Notes: a model not told the origin generated them from the letters alone. Counted from the first letter of the stretch, positions 26,770 to 35,299 are shown. The stretch: 64,000 nt of DNA from Lutibacter litoralis (GCF_014646675.1 NZ_BMNS01000002.1:1-64000); one strand, 5' to 3'. Translations and numbers: made by a program.

Positions 26770-27366
26770 ATGTATTTATATGGAGCAAGTGGTCACTGCA
26801 AAGTGATTATAGATAGTATTGAGTCCTCAAATTCAAAAAAAATTGAGGGTGTATTCGATGATGATATTAACTTAAAAAAAATATTAAATATCCCTATTTT
26901 AAAGTATGACAACTTTGATAAGCATCAAATTCATGAATTATTTATAAGTGTTGGCAATAACAGTGTTAGAAAAATAATTGCCGAAAGTATTAAAGCAACA
27001 TATGGTACTGTAATTCATGTAAGTGCGTATGTATCTAAATATGCCTCAATTAATAAAGGTACTGCTGTATTAGCAAATGCAGTTGTAAATACTTCTGCTA
27101 AAATAGGTAAACATTGTATTATTAATACAGGAGCTATTGTTGAGCACGATTGCGAATTGGAAGATTATGTTCATATTTCGCCTAATGCTTCTCTTGCTGG
27201 AAATGTGAAAATTGGAGAAGGAAGTCATATCGGAATAGGCGCTCAAATTATTCAAGGAATTACCATTGGCAAATGGGTAACTATTGGTGCTGGAACCGTG
27301 GTTATTAGAAATGTACCAGACAATAGTTTGTTTGTGGGAAATCCTGCGCGTGAAATTAAGAAATAA
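26770..27366 (+). CDS. PglD/NeuD-type sugar acetyltransferase
   Basis: 198 residues. An N-terminal Rossmann-like part (YLYGASGHCKVIIDSIE; VFDDD) precedes a left-handed beta-helix with hexapeptide repeats (ASINKGTAVLANAVVN, CIINTGAIVEHDCELEDYVHISPNASLAGNVKIGEGSHIGIGAQI, TIGAGTVVIRNVP). The basic His in EHDC is the usual catalytic residue. PglD acetylates the 4-amino group of a UDP-sugar; with the PglC-like partner two bases upstream this suggests an N-acetylbacillosamine-type sugar. The aminotransferase and dehydratase of that pathway are not in the window. Confidence 0.88.
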   Translation: MYLYGASGHCKVIIDSIESSNSKKIEGVFDDDINLKKILNIPILKYDNFDKHQIHELFISVGNNSVRKIIAESIKATYGTVIHVSAYVSKYASINKGTAVLANAVVNTSAKIGKHCIINTGAIVEHDCELEDYVHISPNASLAGNVKIGEGSHIGIGAQIIQGITIGKWVTIGAGTVVIRNVPDNSLFVGNPAREIKK

Positions 27367-27468
27367 CCTTTTTTACTGTGTTTCCTAACAACAAACAACT
27401 GTTTGCGAGATCATAAAAAAATAACTACATCATGTTTCGATTTACTTCTTGAGCCCCGGATCAAGACT

Positions 27469-27486
27469 TCGAGTCCGCTCAGTAAC
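27469..27486. repeat. Dispersed short repeat (also at 41163)
   Basis: TCGAGTCCGCTCAGTAAC here and TCGACTCCGCTCAGTAAC at 41163-41180 match at 17 of 18 bases. Both are intergenic. Such motifs are usually parts of larger flavobacterial palindromic repeats. Confidence 0.55.
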
Positions 27487-27517
27487 AAACTGGTTTAGGG
27501 TAACATTATATAACCCC

Positions 27518-27544
27518 CGTCTTGCTGAATTTAGTTCAGCATCT
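27518..27544 (+). repeat. Left inverted palindrome flanking the GIY-YIG gene
   Basis: A 27-bp palindrome beginning CGTCTTGCTGAATTTAG and ending TTCAGCATCT. It matches the reverse complement of 27933-27959 at 24 of 27 positions, so the two face each other across the GIY-YIG gene. Confidence 0.6.
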
Positions 27545-27581
27545 GTGTATTACAGAACAAAATCATACCACATTACAAATA

Positions 27582-27866
27582 CTACAATTCAAAATATAAA
27601 TCAATTAAATTAGGATTAAAGTCTTTAACCAAATTCCATTTCCAGTCCGAATGCTAGTTCTTTAGTTGTTTCTCTCTTTTTAATGCAAGAGTAATATCAG
27701 TGAATTTTTCAAAATATAATAATTCATTACAATTGTATTTTTTTGTAAAAATTGAACCTTTATGATTTTTATGTTCTTCAATTCTTTTTTTAAGATTAGC
27801 TGATATTCCAATATATAATACAGTTCTATTTTTATTAGAGACTATATAAATATAACTTTCTTTCAT
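27582..27866 (-). pseudogene. GIY-YIG nuclease-like gene interrupted by an amber codon
   Basis: ATG at 27866 starts a small GIY-YIG protein (SYIYIVSNKNRTVLYIGISANLKKRIEEH ... CNELLYFEKFTDITLALKREKQLKN). Codon 71 is TAG (27654-27656). Reading through it, the same frame continues as HSDWKWNLVKDFNPNLIDLYFEL to a final TAG at 27582, which is the normal C-terminus of these proteins; the family usually has Trp where the TAG stands (KNWH), so one G-to-A change (TGG to TAG) explains it. The family's catalytic core (GIY/YIG strands, Arg, Glu) lies before the stop, so a 70-residue product may still be made. A frame extending upstream to 27986 is encoded by the right-hand palindrome and is not credible. 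Confidence 0.75.
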
Positions 27867-27932
27867 AATTTTTTTTGGAAGGTACTGCTTTGTACTTTTA
27901 CATATTTTGTAAAATTCTAACTTCACATCATG

Positions 27933-27959
27933 AGATCCTGAACTAAATTCAGGATGACG
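27933..27959 (-). repeat. Right inverted palindrome flanking the GIY-YIG gene
   Basis: The minus strand reads CGTCATCCTGAATTTAG then TTCAGGATCT, a 27-bp palindrome related to 27518-27544 in opposite orientation. It is a common intergenic motif type of Flavobacteriaceae. Confidence 0.6.
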
Positions 27960-28035
27960 TATAGAACAAGTTTGAGATGACGTCATTTAGAGCTCGTTAC
28001 TACTGAAATAACTTCTATCTTTATGATAAAAAACT

Positions 28036-29139
28036 TTACCCAACTGTATTTTTTTGAGATTTATAAAAAGCATCTGCCTGAAATTGTAAAATTTCTCGGG
28101 CTTTTTGTTTTTTATAGTTGTACAATTCTTCCTCTTCGGAAAGATCGTTATAAATTTTTTCGTTAAGAATTATATCTGTATTTAATACATTACTGCGTTG
28201 TTGTTCCTTTTGAGAAACCCAAGTTTTTACAGCATTTTCTATATCCTGTATTTTAAAATCATATTCGCCTTTTGGAGCAATCAATTTTGAAAAGATAGGA
28301 GAAGTTTCTATTGCTAAAAATAATAAGAAAATAAAAAACGAAGGTAACCAAGGTAGTTCATTCAATGCGTTTATTCTTGCCATTAAACCATCAAAACCAT
28401 CAATAATTGGTTGGGTTGTAATTACCTGTTCTTTTTGCTGATTTGTTAATGCTAAAATTTGACTTTCTTTTTCACTAATCTTTAATTTATTATCCGTTTT
28501 TAATTGCTGTAATTCAGCCAAGGCGGCATCGTGTTTCTCTCGTTTTTCTTTGTAAACAGGACCTTTCCCTAACAATTTTGTACCTGCTGTTCCTTCGGCT
28601 TCAGAAATATATGTGTTATACAAGGCATTGGTTTCGTCTTCTTTTGTAATTATTTCTTGTTTTAATTGCTCAATTTCTGTTTGATATGCAGTAATTTCTG
28701 GTGAAAACTGATTTGCAATTTGATTTTTATTTGCAAGTGTGAGGTCGTTTTTTTGAGTTAGCAAAACTTGATTGACTTCCTTTTCAAAAATCTTCATTTC
28801 CAATGGTTTAGAAATAACTATTGCTATAATTACAGCAAGAATAATTCGTGGTGTGGCTTGTAAAACTTCTTTCCATTTATTGTCTTGTTTTTTTATAGTT
28901 GAAACAATAAAACGATCTAAATTAAAAATAAGAAGACCCCAAACCAAGCCAAATATAATTGCTGTAACATACGAATCAAATACCGTATACAACGCATAGC
29001 TAGTTGCAATAAATGCCATTACAGCCGTAAAAAAAACAGTACCGCCTATCCCAGCAAATTTTGTTTGTTCAGCCTTTGAACTATTTTTTAAAATATCGGT
29101 ATCAGCGCCAGAGCACATCCAAAAGAATTGTTTAAGCAT
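28036..29139 (-). CDS. DUF4407 membrane protein
   Basis: 367 residues. Starts with QFFWMCSGADTDIL, typical of DUF4407. Two transmembrane helices at ~30-70 (GIGGTVFFTAVMAFIATSYAL; AIIFGLVWGLLIFNLDRFIV), a third near 97-110 (IILAVIIAIVISKPLEMKIFEKEV), then a long coiled coil (~120-235) rich in Glu, Lys and Gln, and a last helix at ~257-275. The function of the family is unknown to me; topology suggests an envelope protein with a large coiled-coil domain. Single gene, not close to neighbours. Confidence 0.85.
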   Translation of the reverse strand: MLKQFFWMCSGADTDILKNSSKAEQTKFAGIGGTVFFTAVMAFIATSYALYTVFDSYVTAIIFGLVWGLLIFNLDRFIVSTIKKQDNKWKEVLQATPRIILAVIIAIVISKPLEMKIFEKEVNQVLLTQKNDLTLANKNQIANQFSPEITAYQTEIEQLKQEIITKEDETNALYNTYISEAEGTAGTKLLGKGPVYKEKREKHDAALAELQQLKTDNKLKISEKESQILALTNQQKEQVITTQPIIDGFDGLMARINALNELPWLPSFFIFLLFLAIETSPIFSKLIAPKGEYDFKIQDIENAVKTWVSQKEQQRSNVLNTDIILNEKIYNDLSEEEELYNYKKQKAREILQFQADAFYKSQKNTVG

Positions 29140-29383
29140 AACATAGTAGTTTGTAATGCAAATAACGCAGTCTTTTTAAAAATGTTGTGTTTTAATAGTA
29201 TTAAAAAAGAAATGAGATTACTACTAAACTTTTATATCTGTCTTTTTATTGTTTAAAACATGCGTGTTTTTTCCAATTTACAACCAACTAATAAATTATA
29301 CCACATTTACATTTTAGGTACTTAAAATATAATTATAAAGTTTTCCATCAAACTAATTTTTAACCTTTTCTAAAAAAACCACT

Positions 29384-30607
29384 TTACACTTTCTCTTTGT
29401 TTAATAATTGTTTTAAAAAAAGCATTAAAACAACCGCAATTAAACCTAAACTTCCCATAAAAAACCAATTCACATTGAAACCATATCTATCTATTATTTC
29501 CATCCCAGTTTTAGCACTAAAAATATGAGCCCAAGAAAACGCCATGGTATAATATGCCAAATACATACCGTCTTTTCCTTTTGGAGCTCTATTCATTGCA
29601 AAATTATTTGTAAAAGGGAATGCCAACATTTCTCCAATGGTTATTAACAACATTCCAACAATTAAAATCCCAAACCAATTTGAAACATTTAGCACTAAAA
29701 AGCTTAAAGCCATTAAAACTAAACTCCACGTAATAATTTTCATTCTATTAATTAGTGTTTTTTCTATTGCATGTATTAAAGGCATTTCAAATAAAAAAAT
29801 AAAAAAACCATTAAGCGACATTAACAATCCAATTTGAACTTCGGATAACGCATGAACTTCTTTATAATACAAAGGCATTGTTGTAAATAATTGTAAAAAA
29901 ATAAAACCCATTATAAAAACTACTGTTAAAAACACTATATACGGATAATCCTTAAAGACAGAAGTTGCGCTATTTTCAGAAAAAATTTCAATAGACTTTT
30001 CGGAAGTTTTTTTAAGTTTTTTAGGGTGTAACACTAATTTCATTAAAAAAATTGCGGCAATACAAGTGATACCATCAACCCAAAATAAACCTGAATAATT
30101 TATTGTTGCAATAATAATTCCACCTAAAAAAGGTCCAAAAGAAAAGCCTAAATTAATTGCCAAACGAACTAATGTTAAAGATCGTGTTTGATTTTCTGGT
30201 TTACTATAGGCTTTTAGCGATACAAACATTGCTGGTCTAAAGGTATCTGCCACCGTCATTGTAATAAAAATTCCGATTGCAAACCCAATAAAAGTATGTA
30301 CAAATTGTAATGCAATAAATAAAAAGCCCGTAGTTAATAAACTCCAGAACATTACTTTATAAAACCCCACTTTATCTGTTAATTTTCCACCTAACCAAGA
30401 TCCTAACAAAGATCCAACACCAAAACAAGACATAATCCAACCAACTTCAGATAACGACAATTTTAAATCTTTTGTTAAATACAACGAAAGAAAAGGCAAC
30501 ACCATTGTTCCTGCCCTATTTATAAACGTTATTAATGCCAACCACCAAATTTCTTGTGACAATCCGCTAAACGAATCTTTATATGATTTTACTATTTTTA
30601 GTACCAT
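29384..30607 (-). CDS. MFS transporter
   Basis: 407 residues, 12 predicted helices. The MFS motif A between helices 2 and 3 is present (GGKLTDKVGFYKVM), with GSWLGGKL before it and RLAINLGFSFGPFLGG in helix 5, typical of drug/H+ antiporters (MdtH/MdtG-like branch). The substrate is not predictable. The start is ATG. Its leader contains a terminator-like hairpin directly before the gene (30622-30646), so expression may be controlled by attenuation. Divergent from the DUF1684 lipoprotein gene. Confidence 0.85.
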   Translation of the reverse strand: MVLKIVKSYKDSFSGLSQEIWWLALITFINRAGTMVLPFLSLYLTKDLKLSLSEVGWIMSCFGVGSLLGSWLGGKLTDKVGFYKVMFWSLLTTGFLFIALQFVHTFIGFAIGIFITMTVADTFRPAMFVSLKAYSKPENQTRSLTLVRLAINLGFSFGPFLGGIIIATINYSGLFWVDGITCIAAIFLMKLVLHPKKLKKTSEKSIEIFSENSATSVFKDYPYIVFLTVVFIMGFIFLQLFTTMPLYYKEVHALSEVQIGLLMSLNGFFIFLFEMPLIHAIEKTLINRMKIITWSLVLMALSFLVLNVSNWFGILIVGMLLITIGEMLAFPFTNNFAMNRAPKGKDGMYLAYYTMAFSWAHIFSAKTGMEIIDRYGFNVNWFFMGSLGLIAVVLMLFLKQLLNKEKV

Positions 30608-30621
30608 TACTTAAAACTAAA

Positions 30622-30646
30622 AAAACCCAGCAAATTGCTGAGTTTA
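30622..30646 (-). terminator. Terminator in the leader of the MFS gene (putative attenuator)
   Basis: On the minus strand CTCAGCAA / TTGCTGGG form a stem followed by seven T, 15 bases before the MFS start codon. No gene ends here: both neighbours diverge. An upstream segment of the same leader (CTGCTGGG, plus 30695-30702) can pair with the left arm, which would block the terminator. Confidence 0.6.
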
Positions 30647-30773
30647 GAATGAATTGATATTATTTATTTAGGAATAATTATAACATATACATTGCCCAGC
30701 AGTTTTTTAAAAACCACGTACATACCGTATTATATTGTTTATAATATTTCATGTGAATGCTAACTATTTAGTT

Positions 30774-30781
30774 CAAAGCTA
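30774..30781 (-). promoter_or_regulatory. Candidate -7 box of the MFS gene
   Basis: TAGCTTTG on the minus strand. Transcription would start about 30770, giving a leader of ~160 bases that contains the attenuator-like hairpin. Confidence 0.5.
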
Positions 30782-30824
30782 CACTATTTTTTTTATTTAA
30801 TATACTTTTTAAATGTAACTATGC

Positions 30825-30832
30825 TACTTTTG
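30825..30832 (+). promoter_or_regulatory. Candidate -7 box of the DUF1684 gene
   Basis: TACTTTTG matches TAnnTTTG, 26 bases before the start codon. Confidence 0.55.
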
Positions 30833-30858
30833 TGCATTAAATATTAAATTCTATAGCA

Positions 30859-31476
30859 ATGAAGCAGCTTACAATTATTATATGTTCATTTTTTCTATTT
30901 ACAAATTGTACCCAAAAAGCCCATACTTATAGAGATGAAGTTAAACTATTTCAGTATAAATTAAATACACAATATGCAAGCGCAGAAGTTTCTCCATTAA
31001 CAAAAGAAGATTTAAAAACATTTAAATCATTAGCTTTCTTCGATATTAATGAAACTTATAAAGTTGAGGCGAGTTTTAAATTAACTCCAAACACACCCGT
31101 ATTTGCAATACCAACTACAACCGATCGATTACCTTTATACAGAAAATATGGTATTGCAACTTTTACTTTAAACGGTGAAAGTTTAGAACTAAGTTTATAC
31201 CAGCATCAAAATTCTATGACTTCTTTTGATGATGAAAATCAACTGTTTTTACCCTTTAACGATACTACAAATGGAACAACTTCTTATGGTGGCGGACGTT
31301 ATATAGATATTGAAATACCAAAAAAAAGTAGCAATACCGTTGTAATAGATTTTAATAAATCTTACAATCCCTACTGTGCCTATAATTATAAATATTCGTG
31401 TCCAATTCCTCCAAGTGAAAACAATTTACCAATTGCAATTTTGGCGGGAGTAAAAGCGTATGATAAGACTCATTAA
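30859..31476 (+). CDS. DUF1684 lipoprotein
   Basis: 205 residues. The signal peptide ends in a lipobox-like FTNC (Cys17). The body has the DUF1684 pattern: YRDEVKLFQYKLN, LTKEDLKTFKSLAFF, TTTDRLPLYRKYGIATFTLNGE, LFLPFNDTTNGTTSYGGGRYIDIE, DFNKSYNPYCAYNYKYSCPIPPSENNLPIAILAGVK. The conserved C-terminal CPIPP motif is complete. The function of DUF1684 is unknown to me. Divergent from the MFS gene, convergent with amt. Confidence 0.87.
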   Translation: MKQLTIIICSFFLFTNCTQKAHTYRDEVKLFQYKLNTQYASAEVSPLTKEDLKTFKSLAFFDINETYKVEASFKLTPNTPVFAIPTTTDRLPLYRKYGIATFTLNGESLELSLYQHQNSMTSFDDENQLFLPFNDTTNGTTSYGGGRYIDIEIPKKSSNTVVIDFNKSYNPYCAYNYKYSCPIPPSENNLPIAILAGVKAYDKTH

Positions 31477-31512
31477 AAAAAGCCTGTCCAATTAAATTGA
31501 ACAGGCTTTTTT
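31475..31512. terminator. Bidirectional terminator between DUF1684 and amt genes
   Basis: AAAAAAAGCCTGT pairs with ACAGGCTTTTTT around a short loop. Tracts on both sides serve the two convergent genes. Confidence 0.85.
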
Positions 31513-31540
31513 ATTACTATATTCTTGTGAAATACTATAA

Positions 31541-32782
31541 TTAATGTTGGTTTAAACGAAAATCTGGGTACGCATCCATACCGTGTTCGTGTATATCTAA
31601 ACCTTCTTGTTCTTCTTCTTTAGAAACTCTTATTCCAACAGTGCTTTTTAATGTTTTTATTATAGCATAAGCCGAAATTAAACAGGTGGCTCCTATAGCA
31701 AAAATTCCAACTGCTTGGTATCCTAATTGCGCCCAACCAGCTAAATCTCCAAATATTCCAACTGCTAAGGTTCCCCAAATTCCGCAAATTAAATGTACTG
31801 CAATTGCCCCAACTGGGTCATCTAATTTTAGTTTATCGATTAAAGCAACACCCAATACTATTAAGGCACCTGCTATAAAACCAATTAAAATAGCATCGGT
31901 TACACTCATTAAATCCGCACCAGCTGTAATACCAACCAATCCTCCTAATACACCGTTTAAAAACATAGACAAATCATATTGTTTATATTTAAATAACGAT
32001 ACTAAGAAAGCACCCAATCCACCAGATGCTGCTGCAATACAAGTTGTTACTAAAACTAGTGAAGTTGCACCTGGAGCTGCAGAAAGCACAGAACCTCCAT
32101 TAAACCCAAACCAGCCCAACCATAGAATGAATACACCTGCAGTTGCAAATGGCATATTATGTCCAGGAATTGCTCCTACAGAACCATCTTTCTTAAACTT
32201 ACCAATTCTTGCACCCAATAACCAAACCGCAACAAGTGCAGCCCAACCACCAACTGAATGTACTAAAGTTGATCCTGCAAAATCGTAAAACCCTAGGGAG
32301 TCTAACCAACCTGCTCCCCATTTCCAAGAACCTACAATAGGGTAAACTAAACCAACATAAATAATTGTAAATATCATAAATGCACCAAGTTTAATTCTTT
32401 CCGCTACAGCCCCAGAGACAATTGTAGCCGCAGTTGCCGCAAACATTCCCTGAAACAAAAAGTCAGTCCAATAGGTATAGCCTCCATCTGCATAACCAGC
32501 TGTTAAACCATTCTCAGGCATACTTAATCCAAATAAATCGACAAAATAATCTGGTATAATTCCAGCAATAAATGATCCTGGGTACATTAGATTAAAACCA
32601 ACTAAGGCATATAAAACTAATCCTATACAAATAATAAATACATTCTTAAATAAAATATTTATTGTGTTTTTTTGTCTTGTTAATCCAATTTCTAAAAGTG
32701 AAAATCCTAAATGCATTAAAAATACCAAAGCTGTACAAATCATCATCCATACATTGTTCACTGTAAATAACGTTTCTTCCAT
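31541..32782 (-). CDS. amt: Ammonium transporter (Amt family), copy 1
   Basis: 413 residues with 11-12 helices. Ammonium-channel residues are visible: the Phe-gate region (LFQGMFAATAATIVSGA), DFAGSTLVHSVGGWAAL with the conserved Asp and first pore His, GHNMPFATAGVFILWLGWFGFNGGS, and DDPVGAIAVHLICGIWG with the second pore His. The C-terminal tail (RVSKEEEQEGLDIHEHGMDAYPDF) is the site where PII proteins usually dock. It has no signal peptide. It follows its PII gene by 19 bases, in an operon with a characteristic upstream inverted repeat. Confidence 0.95.
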   Translation of the reverse strand: MEETLFTVNNVWMMICTALVFLMHLGFSLLEIGLTRQKNTINILFKNVFIICIGLVLYALVGFNLMYPGSFIAGIIPDYFVDLFGLSMPENGLTAGYADGGYTYWTDFLFQGMFAATAATIVSGAVAERIKLGAFMIFTIIYVGLVYPIVGSWKWGAGWLDSLGFYDFAGSTLVHSVGGWAALVAVWLLGARIGKFKKDGSVGAIPGHNMPFATAGVFILWLGWFGFNGGSVLSAAPGATSLVLVTTCIAAASGGLGAFLVSLFKYKQYDLSMFLNGVLGGLVGITAGADLMSVTDAILIGFIAGALIVLGVALIDKLKLDDPVGAIAVHLICGIWGTLAVGIFGDLAGWAQLGYQAVGIFAIGATCLISAYAIIKTLKSTVGIRVSKEEEQEGLDIHEHGMDAYPDFRLNQH

Positions 32783-32801
32783 AATTGTAATATTCTACTT
32801 T

Positions 32802-33140
32802 TTATTTTAAAGATTCTGATCCTTTTTCCTTTGTTCTAATCCTATATGCTTCTTCTATATTTGAAACAAATATTTTACCGTCTCCAACAGCTCCTGTATA
32901 AGCATTATTTAAAAGAACTTCAATTGTTCTGTCTAAAAAAGAATCTGAGACAACAATAGATAAAAATCTTCTTTGTAATTCCGAAGTACTATAACTTACC
33001 CCTCGATAAACATGGCCTTCTTTTTCATTTCCTACTCCAGTTACATCCCAGTAACTAAAAAAATTCACTTCAATTTCATGCAAAGCCTCTTTAACTTCAA
33101 CAAATTTTGATTTTCTTATAATTGCTTCAATTTTTTTCAT
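32802..33140 (-). CDS. glnK: PII nitrogen regulatory protein, copy 1
   Basis: 112 residues. PII fold and signature: MKKIEAIIRKSKF, T-loop GHVYRGVSYS (Tyr50 equals Tyr51 of E. coli GlnB, the uridylylation site), B-loop TGAVGDGKIFV and C-loop YRIRTKEKG. It binds ATP/ADP and 2-oxoglutarate in the family and blocks the ammonium channel. Against E. coli GlnB the T-loop is one residue shorter and, in my alignment, Gln39 is Glu and Lys58 is Arg, both contacts for Mg-2-oxoglutarate. The same changes occur in copy 2. First gene of a two-gene operon with amt. Confidence 0.94.
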   Translation of the reverse strand: MKKIEAIIRKSKFVEVKEALHEIEVNFFSYWDVTGVGNEKEGHVYRGVSYSTSELQRRFLSIVVSDSFLDRTIEVLLNNAYTGAVGDGKIFVSNIEEAYRIRTKEKGSESLK

Positions 33141-33171
33141 TTTAATAGATAGTTTATAATTTATTTGGTCA

Positions 33172-33179
33172 CAAAAATA
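33172..33179 (-). promoter_or_regulatory. -7 box of the glnK-amt operon, copy 1
   Basis: TATTTTTG on the minus strand, 32 bases before the start codon. The -33 position is occupied by an inverted repeat instead of TTTG. Confidence 0.6.
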
Positions 33180-33189
33180 AATAAAATAA

Positions 33190-33253
33190 TTGAACCCCCT
33201 AATTTTTAGGGGTTCAAAATATATTTTTTAGTATATTTTTAATTTTACCCTGT
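33190..33253 (-). promoter_or_regulatory. Operator-like region of glnK-amt copy 1
   Basis: TTGAACCCC (33190-33198) and GGGGTTCAA (33209-33217) form an inverted repeat with inner CCCCTAA/TTAGGGG. ACCCTGT lies at 33247-33253, its centre 46.5 bp from the repeat centre. The region before the second glnK-amt operon has the same elements with the same distance. Confidence 0.6.
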
Positions 33254-33311
33254 ATTTTTTAACTATATACAGATAATTATAATATTTTTTATGTAAAAGT
33301 GCTTAAAATAA

Positions 33312-33346
33312 AATCGCCTAACAACAATTTGTCGTTAGGCAATTTT
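33312..33346 (-). terminator. Terminator of the second nitrogen operon
   Basis: GCCTAACGAC / GTTGTTAGGC on the minus strand with one G-U pair, followed by a T-rich run. It stands after the porin gene and before the glnK copy 1 control region. Confidence 0.7.
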
Positions 33347-33370
33347 CAACAAACCTTAACCATAATATTA

Positions 33371-34057
33371 TTATAGAGATAAAACAAACACTAAATACGC
33401 ATCATCACTATTAGGATTAAATATTGCAGAAGCAGAAACTCCCAAACTAAATGCATCCGTAATCTTAACATCTTTTGACGCAGAAACCCCCACATTTGTT
33501 AATGCGAAATCACCATCTGTGGTATAAATTTCATTTCCACCTCCAACAAAGGCTCCCATTTCAGTACTTCCAATTTTAAACGGAACTCCAAGCTCTGTAT
33601 AGATTGAATTAGCATCATCATTGTATACATTAGCAAACACCGCTAACGAAACTGGAAAAGAATCCACGCCATTGAAACTTAACGACGCCTCTCCAATATG
33701 ATTTTTCATCATAAAATAACCATCTGAATTTGCATCAGTCGGGAAAGCATAATCTGTAAAACCAACTGAGATTGCACCAAATGAATAACCTGCATAAAAA
33801 TCAAACTCTTGTCCAACAACTTCCCCACCCGTTTCATATGAAGCCCAAACTCCAAATGTAAAATTACCAGACGCCAACTCTGCATACGGCTGTAAAACTG
33901 GAGAATCCGAATACGCTCCACCTCTCCATACATATCTACTTGCATAATCTACACCTATATCAAAAGTAGCTTTTGATTTTTCTTCTTCTTGAGCGTTCAT
34001 TGTAGATACTGATAAAATAGCCACAAATACTACTATAATTCTTTTAATTGTTTTCAT
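33371..34057 (-). CDS. TorF-family putative outer-membrane porin
   Basis: 228 residues. Signal peptide ends STMNAQ. The mature part is a short beta-barrel with alternating hydrophobic strands: KATFDIGVDYASRYVWRGGAYSDSPVLQPYAEL, TFGVWASYE, YSFGAISVGFTDYAFP, and an end AYLVFVLSL typical of outer-membrane barrels. The SRYVWRG motif near the start is typical of TIGR02001/TorF proteins found beside ammonium transporters. It lies 45 bases after amt copy 2, so I infer that it helps nitrogen compounds cross the outer membrane. It ends the second nitrogen operon. Confidence 0.82.
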   Translation of the reverse strand: MKTIKRIIVVFVAILSVSTMNAQEEEKSKATFDIGVDYASRYVWRGGAYSDSPVLQPYAELASGNFTFGVWASYETGGEVVGQEFDFYAGYSFGAISVGFTDYAFPTDANSDGYFMMKNHIGEASLSFNGVDSFPVSLAVFANVYNDDANSIYTELGVPFKIGSTEMGAFVGGGNEIYTTDGDFALTNVGVSASKDVKITDAFSLGVSASAIFNPNSDDAYLVFVLSL

Positions 34058-34102
34058 CTTTTTTAGTTTTAATTTAATAATGTTCTTTTATATTTAACTT
34101 AA

Positions 34103-35299
34103 TTAATTGTACACGTTTGATTTATGCTCATGGATATCTAATCCATCAACCTCTTCCTCTTTAGAAACTCTTAAGCCAATTGTTTTCTTTAACACATATA
34201 AAACAACAAATGCCGTTCCAGCTGCCCAAGCTCCTATTGACAATACTCCTATTGCTTGAACTCCCAATAATGAGAATCCACCACCATACAACAAACCACC
34301 ATCTAGCGCAAATACACCTACCAGTAAAGTCCCCAGAGCACCACATACACCATGCACTGAAACCGCACCCACAGGGTCATCTACTTTTAATCTTTTATCA
34401 ATAAATTCAATAGAAAGCACAACTACACCTCCTGCAATAGCCCCAATAATAGCAGCACCTGCAGGACTTACAGCGGCACAACCAGCTGTAATACCAACTA
34501 GTCCAGCCAAAGCCCCATTCAAAGTCATAGAAATATCAGGCTTACCATACAACATCCATGATACAAACATTGCGACCATCGCTCCAGCAGCAGCTGCAAG
34601 ATTTGTTGTAATTACAATACCTGCAACCGCATTTGCATTATCCCCAGATATCGCCAATTGTGAACCAGCATTAAAGCCGAACCAACCTAACCAAAGAATA
34701 AAAATACCTAAAGCACCTAATAACAAGTTATGCCCTGGTATTGCATTTGATTTTCCATTAGTATATTTTCCCAATCTTGGCCCAACTAAAATTGCACCAA
34801 CCAAAGCTGCCCATCCACCCACAGAATGCACAACAGTAGAACCTGCAAAGTCTACAAACCCAAGCTCAGTTAACCAACCATCACCTTGCCACACCCAGTG
34901 GCCAGAAATTGGATATATTACTACAGTCATTACAAATGAGAATATAATATAAGTAGAGAATTTTGTTCTTCCCGCAACTGCTCCTGATACAATTGTTGCC
35001 GCAGTAGCAGCAAACACAGTTTGAAAAAACAAATTATGCATATCATCAACATTATCAAAAAATAATGTTGGTGTACCTATTAATGACCCTATTGACTCCC
35101 CATACATTACTGTATAACCAATGGCCCAGAAACCAAGACTACCAATACACAAGTCCATTATATTTTTCATTATTATATTTCCGGCATTTTTCCCCCTGGT
35201 AAATCCAGTTTCCACTAGTGTAAATCCAGCCTGCATAAAAAACACTAAAATCCCACAGATTACAATCCACATTAAGTCTAATACAGCGTTAGCTTCCAT
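34103..35299 (-). CDS. amt: Ammonium transporter (Amt family), copy 2
   Basis: 398 residues. Same channel residues as copy 1: LFFQTVFAATAATIVSGA, VDFAGSTVVHSVGGWAAL, GHNLLLGALGIFILWLGWFGFNAGS, DDPVGAVSVHGVCGALG. The cytoplasmic tail EEEVDGLDIHEH is shared with copy 1. The two paralogues differ in mid-protein loops, so they are not a recent duplication. The gene follows glnK copy 2 by 38 bases and precedes the porin gene. Confidence 0.95.
   Translation of the reverse strand: MEANAVLDLMWIVICGILVFFMQAGFTLVETGFTRGKNAGNIIMKNIMDLCIGSLGFWAIGYTVMYGESIGSLIGTPTLFFDNVDDMHNLFFQTVFAATAATIVSGAVAGRTKFSTYIIFSFVMTVVIYPISGHWVWQGDGWLTELGFVDFAGSTVVHSVGGWAALVGAILVGPRLGKYTNGKSNAIPGHNLLLGALGIFILWLGWFGFNAGSQLAISGDNANAVAGIVITTNLAAAAGAMVAMFVSWMLYGKPDISMTLNGALAGLVGITAGCAAVSPAGAAIIGAIAGGVVVLSIEFIDKRLKVDDPVGAVSVHGVCGALGTLLVGVFALDGGLLYGGGFSLLGVQAIGVLSIGAWAAGTAFVVLYVLKKTIGLRVSKEEEVDGLDIHEHKSNVYN

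Noticed and set aside
26162-27366. Capsule or N-glycosylation locus
   Set aside because: Only the PglC- and PglD-like genes are present; no other glycosyltransferase, flippase or polymerase accompanies them.
27867-27986. N-terminal extension of the GIY-YIG protein
   Set aside because: It is encoded by the flanking palindrome and has no similarity to the family, whose members begin near the ATG at 27866.
31686-32288. 200-codon plus-strand ORF opposite amt
   Set aside because: It is a long shadow of the conserved membrane protein gene in antisense; Pro/Ala-rich and without a promoter.
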